Shown: positions 1-6,774 of the stretch, piece after piece
How positions within the stretch are numbered: position 1 is the first letter of the stretch
Layout: each line of letters opens with the position of its first letter
Source: Actinomycetales bacterium
Lineage (GTDB): Bacteria; Actinomycetota; Actinomycetes; Actinomycetales; Cellulomonadaceae
Assembly (NCBI GenBank): GCA_015655615.1
Contig: JAATES010000319.1
Coordinates: 1 to 11,973 of the forward strand
Direction of reading: 5' to 3'
Length of the DNA stretch: 11,973 nucleotides
Notes under the pieces: model-generated
Told to the model about the DNA's origin: nothing
Databases searched by the model: none
Seen by the model: only the letters and a program-made list of their open reading frames with translations
Program-made: the position numbers and the translations under genes

Positions 1-1991
1 GTCATGAGGTCATAGGTCGGGATCTGCCAAGACCGGCGGGAGTGCTCGAACTTCGGGTCATACATGAGCTGCAGCGAGTCGTTGAGGTAGTCCGACGTCA
101 GGTAGTAGTCCGCCCACCGCGCCACCGTGTCATACGTGTCCGTCACGAACTGCGTGTCGTCCGGGTTCTCGGTGACGTACCGCGCCCAGGAGTCCAGCAC
201 CATGTAGTTGCCATCCGGCTGATCCATCATCTCCTCACCCGAGTAGACGAGGGCGAGCGTCTGGAAGGCGAACTGCGAACCCACCCCATACACCTGCACC
301 GAACCAGCAGCCGCACCCGGCGCAGAGACCGTCACCGTGAACGTCCCCTCACCACCCCGACCCAACGTCGTGAACGTGAACCGGTGCCAACCACCACCAG
401 CGACCAGATCCGCCGCAGGGACCGACACCGTGCTCGACCTACCCGTCGAATCAGCAACCACCACGCTCACGTCACCAGCCGCACCCGCACCCGCACCCAA
501 GAACAGATCCAGACCACTGACCGTCCCCGACGCCGCGAACGACCCCGACACCACCTCAGCACCACCAGCACCACCCAGCACCCCGGTCGGATCCGGCGCA
601 AACGACGGACCCAGATCAGGCACCGAAGACGCATTCACCGAAAACCCCAACGAATGCGACTCCGCATTCCACGCCGGCTCATACGCCCCCGAGTCGTAGT
701 TCCACCCCGCACCCACCGACGCCACCGTCGAGGACGAACCGAACCACACCACCTGCTTGGTCGCATCAGGCACATCCGCACCCACCACCAACCAGTACTG
801 CTGACCCGCCGAGACCGTCTTGCCCGCATCCAATGACAGCGGCACCTTCACCCACGTCTTCGACGTCCCCACACCCGCCAAGCCCACCGAACCCGACGCC
901 ACCTGCGTCGAGGCGTCCGCATACGCCGTACGCACCGAGACCGTCAGATCACCAACCGCCACCTGCGCACTCACCGGCAACCACACCGACGACAACGAGT
1001 CATCGAGCAACGTGAAAGACTGCGCCGCCTGATGCGTAGCACCCTGCACCTGAAACAAACCCGAACCCGCATCCGACTGCGACTGCAGCCGGGACCCGTC
1101 GACCTCGCCGCGCAGCTCGAAGCCCGCCACCCGCGAGGGCGACTGCTCCCAGCTGTTCTCGTAGTTCCACAGGCCCCGTGACGCGCTGGCCCCGCTCGTC
1201 ACCCCCCAGATCACGACCTTGCTCTGGGCTACCGTCGCCGTAGCCTGCATCACGATGTAGTACACCGTCCCCTTGGTCAGCGGTGCGCTCTGGGACAGCG
1301 CGAAGTCCACCCACGTCGGGCTGTACGCGGTCGTCCCGAGGTCCGCGCTCACCGAGCCCGACGCCACCTGCGTCGCCGGGTTATCCTTCACGGTCCGGAT
1401 GCTCACGTCGATCGTTCCGGTCGTCCCCGCGGACGACAGCGCGAGCCGCAAGGAAGACAGGCCGGCCCCCGTCGCGACGAACGACTGCGCCCCCGCATTC
1501 GTCGGAGCGTTGAGGAGCAGCAGCTCCGTGCCGGTACCCGTTGACGTCGCGACGATGCCTGGGGCGGAACGAGGTGCGGGAAGACTGGAACCGGCCGTGT
1601 AGGCCTCGGCCGGGACGACCCGCGGCGCGCGGTCGGTCGACATCTGCGTGCCATAGCCGATCAGATACTCGAGCACGGAACGCGCCTTGCCGGTGTCTCC
1701 GGCGTCCAGCAAGGCGTGTGCCTGGATCGAGGCGTCACGCTCGAACATTCCGGAGTAGGCACCGGTCAGCGAGGTCGCGGCATACCCCGAGGGCTGCACG
1801 CGGTCGGCAAGGCTCGCATAGGTGCCGTCGACGATCTCCGAGAGCCGACTCGTCAGCCCCCTGCCTGACGACAAGGATGATCCTGCAGCCGAGTCCGCGG
1901 CCTGCGAGGGAACGGCCGAGACCGCCGAGGCAAGGAGCAAGCTCGCCGCAGCGAGAGCCGCGGCACTGACACGTCCGAAACGCCTTCTCAT
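1..1991 (-). CDS. Secreted multidomain protein, probable six-hairpin glycosidase with inserted beta-sandwich modules (3' end outside window)
   Basis: The reading frame is open from an ATG at 1991 to the window edge (663 codons). GGAG at 1999-2002 lies 7 nt before the ATG. Residues 1-32 form a Sec signal peptide (MRRRFGRV, then an Ala/Leu core, then SAVPSQA). Residues 40-150 are helical and contain FERDASIQAHALLDAGD, which resembles the first hairpins of (alpha/alpha)6 glycosidases. Residues about 161-298, 300-455 and 459-565 are Gly/Ser/Thr/Val-rich beta modules; the first two are related (both carry TQVASGSV and a late WNY). Helical sequence resumes after residue 566 with QPDGNYMVLDSWARY, typical of the next hairpin. 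The sugar-uptake genes lie directly upstream, so it probably degrades a glycan outside the cell. The catalytic acid/base residues and GH family cannot be assigned from the visible part. Codon use changes abruptly between about 283 and 1070. Confidence 0.8.
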   Translation of the reverse strand, partial: MRRRFGRVSAAALAAASLLLASAVSAVPSQAADSAAGSSLSSGRGLTSRLSEIVDGTYASLADRVQPSGYAATSLTGAYSGMFERDASIQAHALLDAGDTGKARSVLEYLIGYGTQMSTDRAPRVVPAEAYTAGSSLPAPRSAPGIVATSTGTGTELLLLNAPTNAGAQSFVATGAGLSSLRLALSSAGTTGTIDVSIRTVKDNPATQVASGSVSADLGTTAYSPTWVDFALSQSAPLTKGTVYYIVMQATATVAQSKVVIWGVTSGASASRGLWNYENSWEQSPSRVAGFELRGEVDGSRLQSQSDAGSGLFQVQGATHQAAQSFTLLDDSLSSVWLPVSAQVAVGDLTVSVRTAYADASTQVASGSVGLAGVGTSKTWVKVPLSLDAGKTVSAGQQYWLVVGADVPDATKQVVWFGSSSTVASVGAGWNYDSGAYEPAWNAESHSLGFSVNASSVPDLGPSFAPDPTGVLGGAGGAEVVSGSFAASGTVSGLDLFLGAGAGAAGDVSVVVADSTGRSSTVSVPAADLVAGGGWHRFTFTTLGRGGEGTFTVTVSAPGAAAGSVQVYGVGSQFAFQTLALVYSGEEMMDQPDGNYMVLDSWARYVTENPDDTQFVTDTYDTVARWADYYLTSDYLNDSLQLMYDPKFEHSRRSWQIPTYDLM
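480..497. repeat. Three tandem copies of CGCACC in the third beta module
   Basis: A perfect hexamer repeated three times. It encodes alternating Gly-Ala in the secreted protein. Copy-number change would be in frame, adding or removing Gly-Ala pairs. Confidence 0.6.
892..910 (-). repeat. Copy 1 of a 19-nt repeat encoding part of the TQVASGSV motif (module B)
   Basis: The 19 bases at 892-910 are identical to 1357-1375, and with one mismatch the match extends to 25 bases. Both copies sit at the same place in two related beta-sandwich modules, so they mark duplicated or homologous domains. The identity crosses the codon-usage boundary, because the other copy lies in normally biased sequence. Confidence 0.75.
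1357..1375 (-). repeat. Copy 2 of the 19-nt repeat (module A)
   Basis: Partner of the repeat at 892-910; it encodes the same TQVASGSV segment in the first beta-sandwich module. It lies outside the atypical codon segment. Confidence 0.75.
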
Positions 1992-2209
1992 GACTGGTCT
2001 CCAGAATTTTGTACCAATGGCAGCATCGCCAGAGTCGGGCTTGCGGGTTGCGGGTTGGTTGTTCCGTCTGCGGGAAAGGATGTCGAACGCACCCTCGCTA
2101 TGACAGCGTTGTCACTCGCCATCATCGTAGGATTCCGGCCGTGGGCTGTCAAAGCCGGGCCAGGTCGCGTCGGCGGACTGCCACCTGGTCGTGCCAGGTG
2201 CCCGCCTGG
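1992..2209 (-). promoter_or_regulatory. Intergenic region upstream of the secreted glycosidase gene
   Basis: This 218-bp spacer is much longer than the other gaps in this leftward run, so the hydrolase gene may have its own promoter. The hairpin at 2182-2200 lies at its upstream end. TACAAA, about 25 nt before the start codon, is a weak -10-like match with no convincing -35 box. The ribosome-binding GGAG sits in a short palindrome, CTGG-AGA-CCAG, at 1994-2004. I see no copy of the operator motifs found in the two divergent regions. Confidence 0.4.
2182..2200 (-). other. Intercistronic hairpin just after the second permease gene
   Basis: Perfect 7-bp arms CACCTGG/CCAGGTG with a 5-nt loop, starting 9 nt after the permease stop codon in the leftward transcript. 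A further CCAGG copy immediately after the stop could pair with the CCTGG arm instead, giving two exclusive structures. There is no T tract, so this is not a classic intrinsic terminator. It may limit 3' decay or read-through into the hydrolase gene. Confidence 0.5.
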
Positions 2210-3112
2210 TCACTTGACGCTCCCTGCCATCAGGCCGGAGACCATCCTCTTCTCGATGAGCATGAAGAGCAGGACCACCGGAACGATCGCCACCACTGAC
2301 ACTCCGAAGACGTATTGCCAGCTCGTCTCATATTGGCCGACGAATTTTGTCAGGGCGACGGACAACGGCTGCTTCTCCGCCGATGACAGAATCACCAATG
2401 AGGCGGCGAACTCGTTCCAGCACGAGACGAACGTGAAGATGATGGCGGTGACCACGCCCGGCCATACCAGCGGCAGGTTGATGCGGAAAAGCACGGTGAG
2501 TCGTCCTGCGCCGTCGAGCTGAGCTGCTTCATCGATCTCCTTGGGAACCGAGGCGAAGAAGCTGTGCATGATCCACACCGCGAAGGACAAGCTGAAGGCA
2601 GCATTGATAAAGACCATCGCCCACCAGGTATCGAGCAGATCGAGCTGGAGGAACTGCCGGAAGAGCCCGGATGTCAGCACAGCAGGCTGCAGCATCTGCG
2701 TGACGATCACCATGAACATGAACGCCATCCGCCCCGGGAACCTGAATCGCGCCAGATAATATGAGGCGGGCAACGACACCAGGAGCACCAGGACGGTCGC
2801 CAGCACTGCGATGACCACGGTCGAAAGGAGATTGTGCGGCAGAGGCGTCTCCGGCGTCGACCACATGGACACGTAGTTCTTCCAGTGCCACGTCTCGGGA
2901 AGATAGGTGGGATCGACCGAACGGATCTCTGACTTCGATTTCACCGAGCTGAAGAACATCACCACATAAGGGGCGATGAAGACCAGGAAGACGGCGACGC
3001 CGGCGACGAGGCGCCACACCACGTGGCTGATCGTGACCTCATCTGCTGTGAATCTCCTCGCCCGGCGTCGTTCGACGGTCGACCGGCTGGCGGGTGCGGC
3101 GGCGGTCATCAT
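2210..3112 (-). CDS. ABC sugar transporter permease, MalG/CUT1 type
   Basis: Inner-membrane subunit of a carbohydrate importer, 300 aa, the usual MalG-like length. Six hydrophobic segments are visible, near residues 30-53, 95-122, 130-150, 163-183, 216-243 and 265-285. The EAA loop that docks on the ATPase is at residue 195 onward (EAAQLDGAG, followed by INLP), as in binding-protein-dependent permeases. It overlaps the upstream permease. Two adjacent ATGs are possible, at 3112 and 3109. GGAGG at 3114-3118 lies 1 nt from the first and 4 nt from the second, so 3109 is the more likely start. Either way the start overlaps the upstream TGA, implying translational coupling. No ATPase gene is in the window, so a shared MsiK-like ATPase is likely (inference from family habit). 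Sugar specificity is not readable. Confidence 0.93.
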   Translation of the reverse strand: MMTAAAPASRSTVERRRARRFTADEVTISHVVWRLVAGVAVFLVFIAPYVVMFFSSVKSKSEIRSVDPTYLPETWHWKNYVSMWSTPETPLPHNLLSTVVIAVLATVLVLLVSLPASYYLARFRFPGRMAFMFMVIVTQMLQPAVLTSGLFRQFLQLDLLDTWWAMVFINAAFSLSFAVWIMHSFFASVPKEIDEAAQLDGAGRLTVLFRINLPLVWPGVVTAIIFTFVSCWNEFAASLVILSSAEKQPLSVALTKFVGQYETSWQYVFGVSVVAIVPVVLLFMLIEKRMVSGLMAGSVK

Positions 3113-4071
3113 ACCTCCCTCATGGGCTTGACGACATAGATGTACACAGCCACTATCAGAATGACGATCGCGAAGTAGATGACACTGAGTGCACTCGCCA
3201 CATCGATCTTGTTATTGGTCTGGATGTATTTGAAGATCAGGGTCATGATCGTGTCCGCGTCGTACCCGGGCAGCGACCCCGTCATGGTCTTGAGAATCGG
3301 TAGTGAGTTGAACACGTTGATGACGTTGATGAGGCCTGCGACACTCAGTGCGGGCCGCAGCTGAGGCAGCACCACGTGGATGTAGGAACGAGCAGGGCCC
3401 GCCCCGTCAAGCTTTGCCGCCTCCAAGGTCTCCTCCGGAACAGATTGGAGTCCGGACAAGATCGTGTATGTGGTGAACGGCAACGAGACGAATATCGCCA
3501 CAACGATGGACCAGGCGAACGCCGAGTTCGCATTCTTGGTCCAGCCGTATCCGGATGAGTCGTCGAGCAGTCCGATATCGAAGAGGAACTTGTTGATGAT
3601 CCCGAAGTATGGCTCCAGGCTGTAATAGAAGACCAGCGTGGTCATCACGACGCTCGCGGCCCAGGGAATGATGACCGCCAAACGGACCAGCATCCGTCCC
3701 GGAAATGCCTTGTTCAGCAATTGGGCGAGTGCCAGCGAGATGACGAGGGTGATCGCGACGACCACCACGACCCATATCACCGTTCGCAGCAGAATCGGCA
3801 TGAAGTAGGGAAAGTTGAAGACTTCGAGGTAGTTGTCGAAGCCGGCGGGACCCTTGTCGACACCACTCCGACTGATGTTGCGGAAGGAGTTGTAGATCAT
3901 CAATCCCGCGGGGTAGACCACCACCCCGATCACCAGGATGATCGCCGGACCGATCCACGGCAGAGCTGCCATCGTGTCCCGCCAGCTCGTGCCCGCAGCC
4001 CGCCGCGGGGTGCGGGGGTGGCTCGCTGCCACCCCCGCCAGGTTTGGCTTCTCGTCGGTATTGTTTCGCAT
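3109..4071 (-). CDS. ABC sugar transporter permease, MalF/CUT1 type
   Basis: Partner permease of the same importer, about 320 aa. A charged, Pro-rich N-terminus of about 35 residues precedes six membrane segments, near 38-63, 95-121, 128-152, 182-206, 235-255 and 295-312. The EAA loop is at residues 217-225 (EAAKLDGAG), followed by a conserved LPQLRP. I chose the ATG at 4071 (MRNNTDEK). An in-frame TTG at 4086 gives five more residues, but its GGGAAGGG lies almost on the start codon, so both remain possible. About 50 nt separate it from the binding-protein gene upstream, and its stop overlaps the next permease. Substrate is inferred only from the neighbouring amino-sugar enzymes. Confidence 0.92.
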   Translation of the reverse strand: MRNNTDEKPNLAGVAASHPRTPRRAAGTSWRDTMAALPWIGPAIILVIGVVVYPAGLMIYNSFRNISRSGVDKGPAGFDNYLEVFNFPYFMPILLRTVIWVVVVVAITLVISLALAQLLNKAFPGRMLVRLAVIIPWAASVVMTTLVFYYSLEPYFGIINKFLFDIGLLDDSSGYGWTKNANSAFAWSIVVAIFVSLPFTTYTILSGLQSVPEETLEAAKLDGAGPARSYIHVVLPQLRPALSVAGLINVINVFNSLPILKTMTGSLPGYDADTIMTLIFKYIQTNNKIDVASALSVIYFAIVILIVAVYIYVVKPMREV

Positions 4072-4121
4072 GGTCTCGTCAACCAAACCCTTCCCGTGAT
4101 ACGTCGTGTCGTGCCGTGCGA

Positions 4122-5387
4122 TCAGCCGGCGTCAGCAGCCGCCTGGATCTCGTCGAGCACACCCTGCGGGTCCTTGCCTTGTGCAATCTGGCCGAAGAGG
4201 CTCTTGAACGCGGCGTTGGTCGCATCCCACTTCGGGTTGGTGCTCGGGTAGAACTTCGCATCGGGCAGCAGCTCGAGGAACGGCTTCAGGTCCTCTTCAC
4301 CGCTGAGCGCCTCCGCACCGGAGGTGGTGGTCGGCAAGAAGCCCTCTGCCTGAACCCAGGTGTTGTAGACATCGGCCTGGAAGAAGTAGTTGAAGAAGGC
4401 TGTGATCGCTGCCTTCTTGTCGTCGTCACCGTTGTTGAAGGCCATCAGGTGATCGGCGACTCCCAGCGTGGAAGGTGTTCCGTCCTTGGTCGGGATCGGC
4501 ACGATCGAGTAGTCGAGGTCGGGGTTCGTCTCCGCGATCTGTCCGACGGTCGGCGGAAGTCCGATCTGCATTCCGATCTTGCCCTGGATGAAGATGTCGA
4601 GCAGCGGAGTACGGTCCGTCGATCCTGCGTCGTCCTGCGTCGCGCCCTCGTCGATCATCTTCTTCATGAACGTGGTCGCCTCGAGGTTCGCCGGCACGTT
4701 GTTGATGGTGATGTTGTCCGCATCGCCGAAGGTGCCGCCTGCGCCGAAGAACCACGCAGCTGCCTCAGCCTGGGTCTCCTCCGAGCCCAGCGGCATGCCG
4801 TACCCGGCGATGCCGTCACCGAGCTTGGACACCTTGAGTGAGGCGTCCAGGAGCTCGTCCCAGGTGGTGGGTGCCTTGGCGACACCGGCCTTCTTGAGGA
4901 GGGTGTTGTTCACGAACAGCGCACGGGCCGAGGCGATCAGCGGCGCACCGTACTGTGTGTCGCCAACGGAGGAGGCCGCGACGAACGAGCTCTGGAAGTC
5001 CGCGAGGACCTCGGGCGAGGTGACCTCGGAAATCGGGTACAGCAGGTCATCGGCCGCGAACCCGGCGAAGGGACCGCCATTCATGATGTCTGGCGCCTTG
5101 CCCGCTTGGATCTGGGTGGTCACCACGTCGTTCAGGTTGTCCCAGGACTCCACCTGAAGGTTGACCTTGTAGTTGGGGTTGGCTGATTCGAAGCCGGAGA
5201 TGACGTCTTCCCACAGCCCCTTCGTGTTGTCCGAGTAGCTCGGTACGAGCAGGCTGATCTCGGCGCTGGCGCCACCCGAGGATGACGACGTGGACGCCTC
5301 CGGCTCGGAGGACGAACAGGAGGCAAGCGTCATGCTGGCAATCGCCACGGTCGCGGCAATCACACCGCGTCGCACGGACTTGTTCAT
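4122..5387 (-). CDS. ABC transporter sugar-binding lipoprotein (family 1 extracellular solute-binding protein)
   Basis: A 421-aa lipoprotein that captures the sugar outside the cell and delivers it to the two permeases encoded downstream. The signal peptide ends in the lipobox LASC with the lipidated Cys at residue 24, followed by a Ser/Glu-rich linker to about residue 40. The mature part has the usual solute-binding pattern: an early beta strand ISLLVPSYSD, GKAPDIMNGG near residue 100, and a C-terminal segment common in maltose-type binding proteins. AGGGA lies 9 nt before the ATG. It is the first gene of the leftward transcript and follows the divergent control region at 5388-5682. It probably binds a mono- or oligosaccharide released by the downstream hydrolase; the ligand cannot be read from sequence. 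Confidence 0.94.
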   Translation of the reverse strand: MNKSVRRGVIAATVAIASMTLASCSSSEPEASTSSSSGGASAEISLLVPSYSDNTKGLWEDVISGFESANPNYKVNLQVESWDNLNDVVTTQIQAGKAPDIMNGGPFAGFAADDLLYPISEVTSPEVLADFQSSFVAASSVGDTQYGAPLIASARALFVNNTLLKKAGVAKAPTTWDELLDASLKVSKLGDGIAGYGMPLGSEETQAEAAAWFFGAGGTFGDADNITINNVPANLEATTFMKKMIDEGATQDDAGSTDRTPLLDIFIQGKIGMQIGLPPTVGQIAETNPDLDYSIVPIPTKDGTPSTLGVADHLMAFNNGDDDKKAAITAFFNYFFQADVYNTWVQAEGFLPTTTSGAEALSGEEDLKPFLELLPDAKFYPSTNPKWDATNAAFKSLFGQIAQGKDPQGVLDEIQAAADAG

Positions 5388-5580
5388 TGGTGCGGTTCCC
5401 TTCGCTCAGAAGTGGGCTCTCCATGTGCACCAGGTGCTGTCCACCCTTGGTGATGTCACGTTCGAAGAGGCCGGGGTATGCCTTTGACGTATCCGGACAT
5501 CGGCGGGTTGATGCTGGGTCGCTGCGCCGGATTCCTCCATCCTGGGGCACGGAATCCTGCCAGGAGACCGCGGAAACCTA

Positions 5581-5591
5581 CTTGTAACAAG
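5581..5591. promoter_or_regulatory. Palindrome CTTGTAACAAG
   Basis: A perfect 11-bp palindrome centred on 5586, directly adjoining the longer inverted repeat at 5592-5614. It may be a second regulator half-site or an accessory site. Its link to any protein is inference from position. Confidence 0.4.
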
Positions 5592-5614
5592 AACTTTACT
5601 TAGTTTCTAAAGTT
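5592..5614. promoter_or_regulatory. Candidate ROK-repressor operator (inverted repeat)
   Basis: Perfect 7-bp arms AACTTTA and TAAAGTT around a 9-nt centre, CTTAGTTTC. The centre contains TTAGTTT, which resembles the half-site of XylR-type ROK repressors (TTAGTTT...AAACTAA). The right arm touches the -35 box of the rightward promoter, so a bound protein would block it. The neighbouring ROK regulator (6771-7931) is the obvious candidate. No second copy was seen in the window. Confidence 0.55.
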
Positions 5615-5642
5615 TGATTCGCCACGCGATCGCGGCTATAAA
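5614..5642 (+). promoter_or_regulatory. Probable sigma-70-type promoter of the ROK kinase-regulator operon
   Basis: TTGATT at 5614-5619 and TATAAA at 5637-5642 are separated by 17 bp, close to the TTGACA/TATAAT consensus. Transcription would start near 5649, giving a leader of about 34 nt before the TTG start at 5683. The -35 box abuts the inverted repeat, which fits repression. Confidence 0.6.
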
Positions 5643-5682
5643 CGGAGGGTATGAAGACCACCCACATGGACGGAGAGGGACC

Positions 5683-6774
5683 TTGAGCGTTCGCCCTGAC
5701 TACGAAGCTCTGCCCCCCGCCCCACTGGGGCCCGGCCCGGCCGTCCTGGCGTTGGATGTGGGCGGCACCACCCTGAAGACCACAGTCGTTGACAGCACTG
5801 GCGGGGTGCAGAAGGTCGAAAGACTGCCCACCCCTCGTGGCCCCCAAGCCGCGGAGGGCATCATCGATATGCTTTCCGGCCAGCTGAAGAGACTGCGCGC
5901 CACGCGCAAGGATCTCAAGCTCGAGGCGGTCGGGGTGAGCGTGGCCGGACTGGTCGACGAAGGTCGCGGCATCGGGGTCATGGCGAGCAACCTCGGCTGG
6001 CACGACTTCCCCTTCCGTGAGCGCGCCCAGAAGGCCCTCCGGCTCCCGGTGGCGTTCGGGCACGACGTCCGTGCGGCGGGCAGAGCGGAGTATGAGCTCG
6101 GCTCACTCCGCGACTGCCGCAACGCCGTCGTCGTGGTCATCGGAACCGGGATCGCGAGCGCCGTGATTCTCGATGGCACGGCCCTCGTCGCAGACGGATT
6201 CGCAGGCGAGATAGGGCACTCCATCGTGGACCCCTATGGCCCCGCCTGCGCCTGCGGCGGACGTGGCCACCTGGAGACGCTGTCTTCTGCGAGTGCCATC
6301 GCAAGGTCCTATGGCGAACTGAGCGGGCAGACGATCGCGGGTTCGCGCGAAGTTCTCGAGCTGGCACTCGCCGGCGATGCCACGGCACAGCACGTCTGGA
6401 CGAATGCCATCGATGCGCTCGCGATCGGGCTGACCCAGGTGATCAGCCTGATCGCACCCGAGGTCATAGCGATCGGTGGCGGGCTGTCCCAAGCAGGACC
6501 GCAGCTCTTCGGCCCACTGGGTGACGCGCTGGACCGCCACCTCAGCTTTCAGCACCGTCCCCGGCTGGTGCGCGCAAGCCTAGGCGCGCACGCCGGATTG
6601 CTGGGCACCGCGCTCGCCGCCCGAGCCCTCGTCCGAACGGAACCGACAGATGACGGCTCTCAGACTCGAAATCCGTTCCCGCCTCGTTATACAGTCTCAG
6701 AGCAATCAGAACCACAGGTCAGCAGTGGTGCGGCTGGGTTCGCCACATCGGTCCGAGGGGAGCGACACCCGTGA
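5683..6774 (+). CDS. ROK-family sugar kinase
   Basis: Cytoplasmic kinase, 363 aa, that would phosphorylate the imported sugar with ATP; it carries no DNA-binding domain. The phosphate-binding motif DVGGTT is at residues 25-30. The catalytic Asp is D128, in GHDVRAAGRAE, with His where many ROK kinases have Asn. The zinc motif is H179, C189, C191 and H196 (CACGGRGHLE), the accepted variant with His in place of the last Cys. I chose the TTG at 5683, preceded by GGAGAGG; the more upstream in-frame TTG at 5614 coincides with the promoter -35 box. A Pro-rich lead (residues 10-19) precedes the domain, and about 45 low-complexity residues follow it. The stop overlaps the next gene as GTGA. It is likely an amino-sugar or hexose kinase; substrate is inferred from the SIS/PfkB/aldolase genes nearby. 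Confidence 0.88.
   Translation: MSVRPDYEALPPAPLGPGPAVLALDVGGTTLKTTVVDSTGGVQKVERLPTPRGPQAAEGIIDMLSGQLKRLRATRKDLKLEAVGVSVAGLVDEGRGIGVMASNLGWHDFPFRERAQKALRLPVAFGHDVRAAGRAEYELGSLRDCRNAVVVVIGTGIASAVILDGTALVADGFAGEIGHSIVDPYGPACACGGRGHLETLSSASAIARSYGELSGQTIAGSREVLELALAGDATAQHVWTNAIDALAIGLTQVISLIAPEVIAIGGGLSQAGPQLFGPLGDALDRHLSFQHRPRLVRASLGAHAGLLGTALAARALVRTEPTDDGSQTRNPFPPRYTVSEQSEPQVSSGAAGFATSVRGERHP

Larger units (their letters stand above)
283..1070 (-). other. Segment of atypical codon usage and strand skew inside the secreted glycosidase gene
   Basis: On the coding strand this stretch uses almost only G- or T-ending codons (TCG, GTG, GCG, GGT, TTG, GAT). By hand count, 6 of 56 codons end in C over residues 309-364, against 25 of 56 over residues 38-93. 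The plus strand is correspondingly rich in A and C and poor in G and T. The shift covers the second and third beta modules, and normal usage returns at about residue 569. The reading frame is intact throughout. I infer replacement or insertion by recombination from a differently biased gene. Confidence 0.65.
5388..5682. promoter_or_regulatory. Divergent intergenic region between binding-protein and ROK kinase genes
   Basis: No gene is supported here. The right third (5581-5642) is A/T-rich and holds a palindrome, an inverted repeat and the rightward promoter. No convincing leftward -35/-10 pair could be picked; if the leftward promoter also lies in this A/T-rich part, the binding-protein mRNA would have a leader of roughly 170-200 nt. 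That leader contains the perfect short palindrome GCACCAGGTGC at 5427-5437, about 40 nt upstream of the ATG. I see no riboswitch fold I can name. Confidence 0.6.

Noticed and set aside
480..497. Phase-variable repeat
   Set aside because: The unit is 6 bp, so slippage keeps the frame, and three copies is too few to call hypervariable.
42..836. Long plus-strand open frame rich in Arg, Pro and His
   Set aside because: It is antisense to the secreted glycosidase, and its composition (Arg/His/Thr/Pro runs) is what the atypical codon segment gives when read backwards. No ribosome-binding site or domain.
1993..2005. ACTGGTCT near the glycosidase start, similar to half of a DasR-type dre site
   Set aside because: The second half does not match the dre palindrome, and no GntR-family regulator gene is in the window.
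2182..2200. Intrinsic terminator after the permease gene
   Set aside because: A stem is present but no T tract follows in the transcript direction, so it is recorded as a hairpin only.
4044..4841. 265-aa plus-strand open frame opposite the binding-protein gene
   Set aside because: Shadow of a well-supported lipoprotein gene; no recognisable motif and no plausible promoter context.
5614..5682. Upstream TTG start for the ROK kinase
   Set aside because: The TTG is part of the -35 box TTGATT and has no ribosome-binding site; the TTG at 5683 has GGAGAGG just before it.
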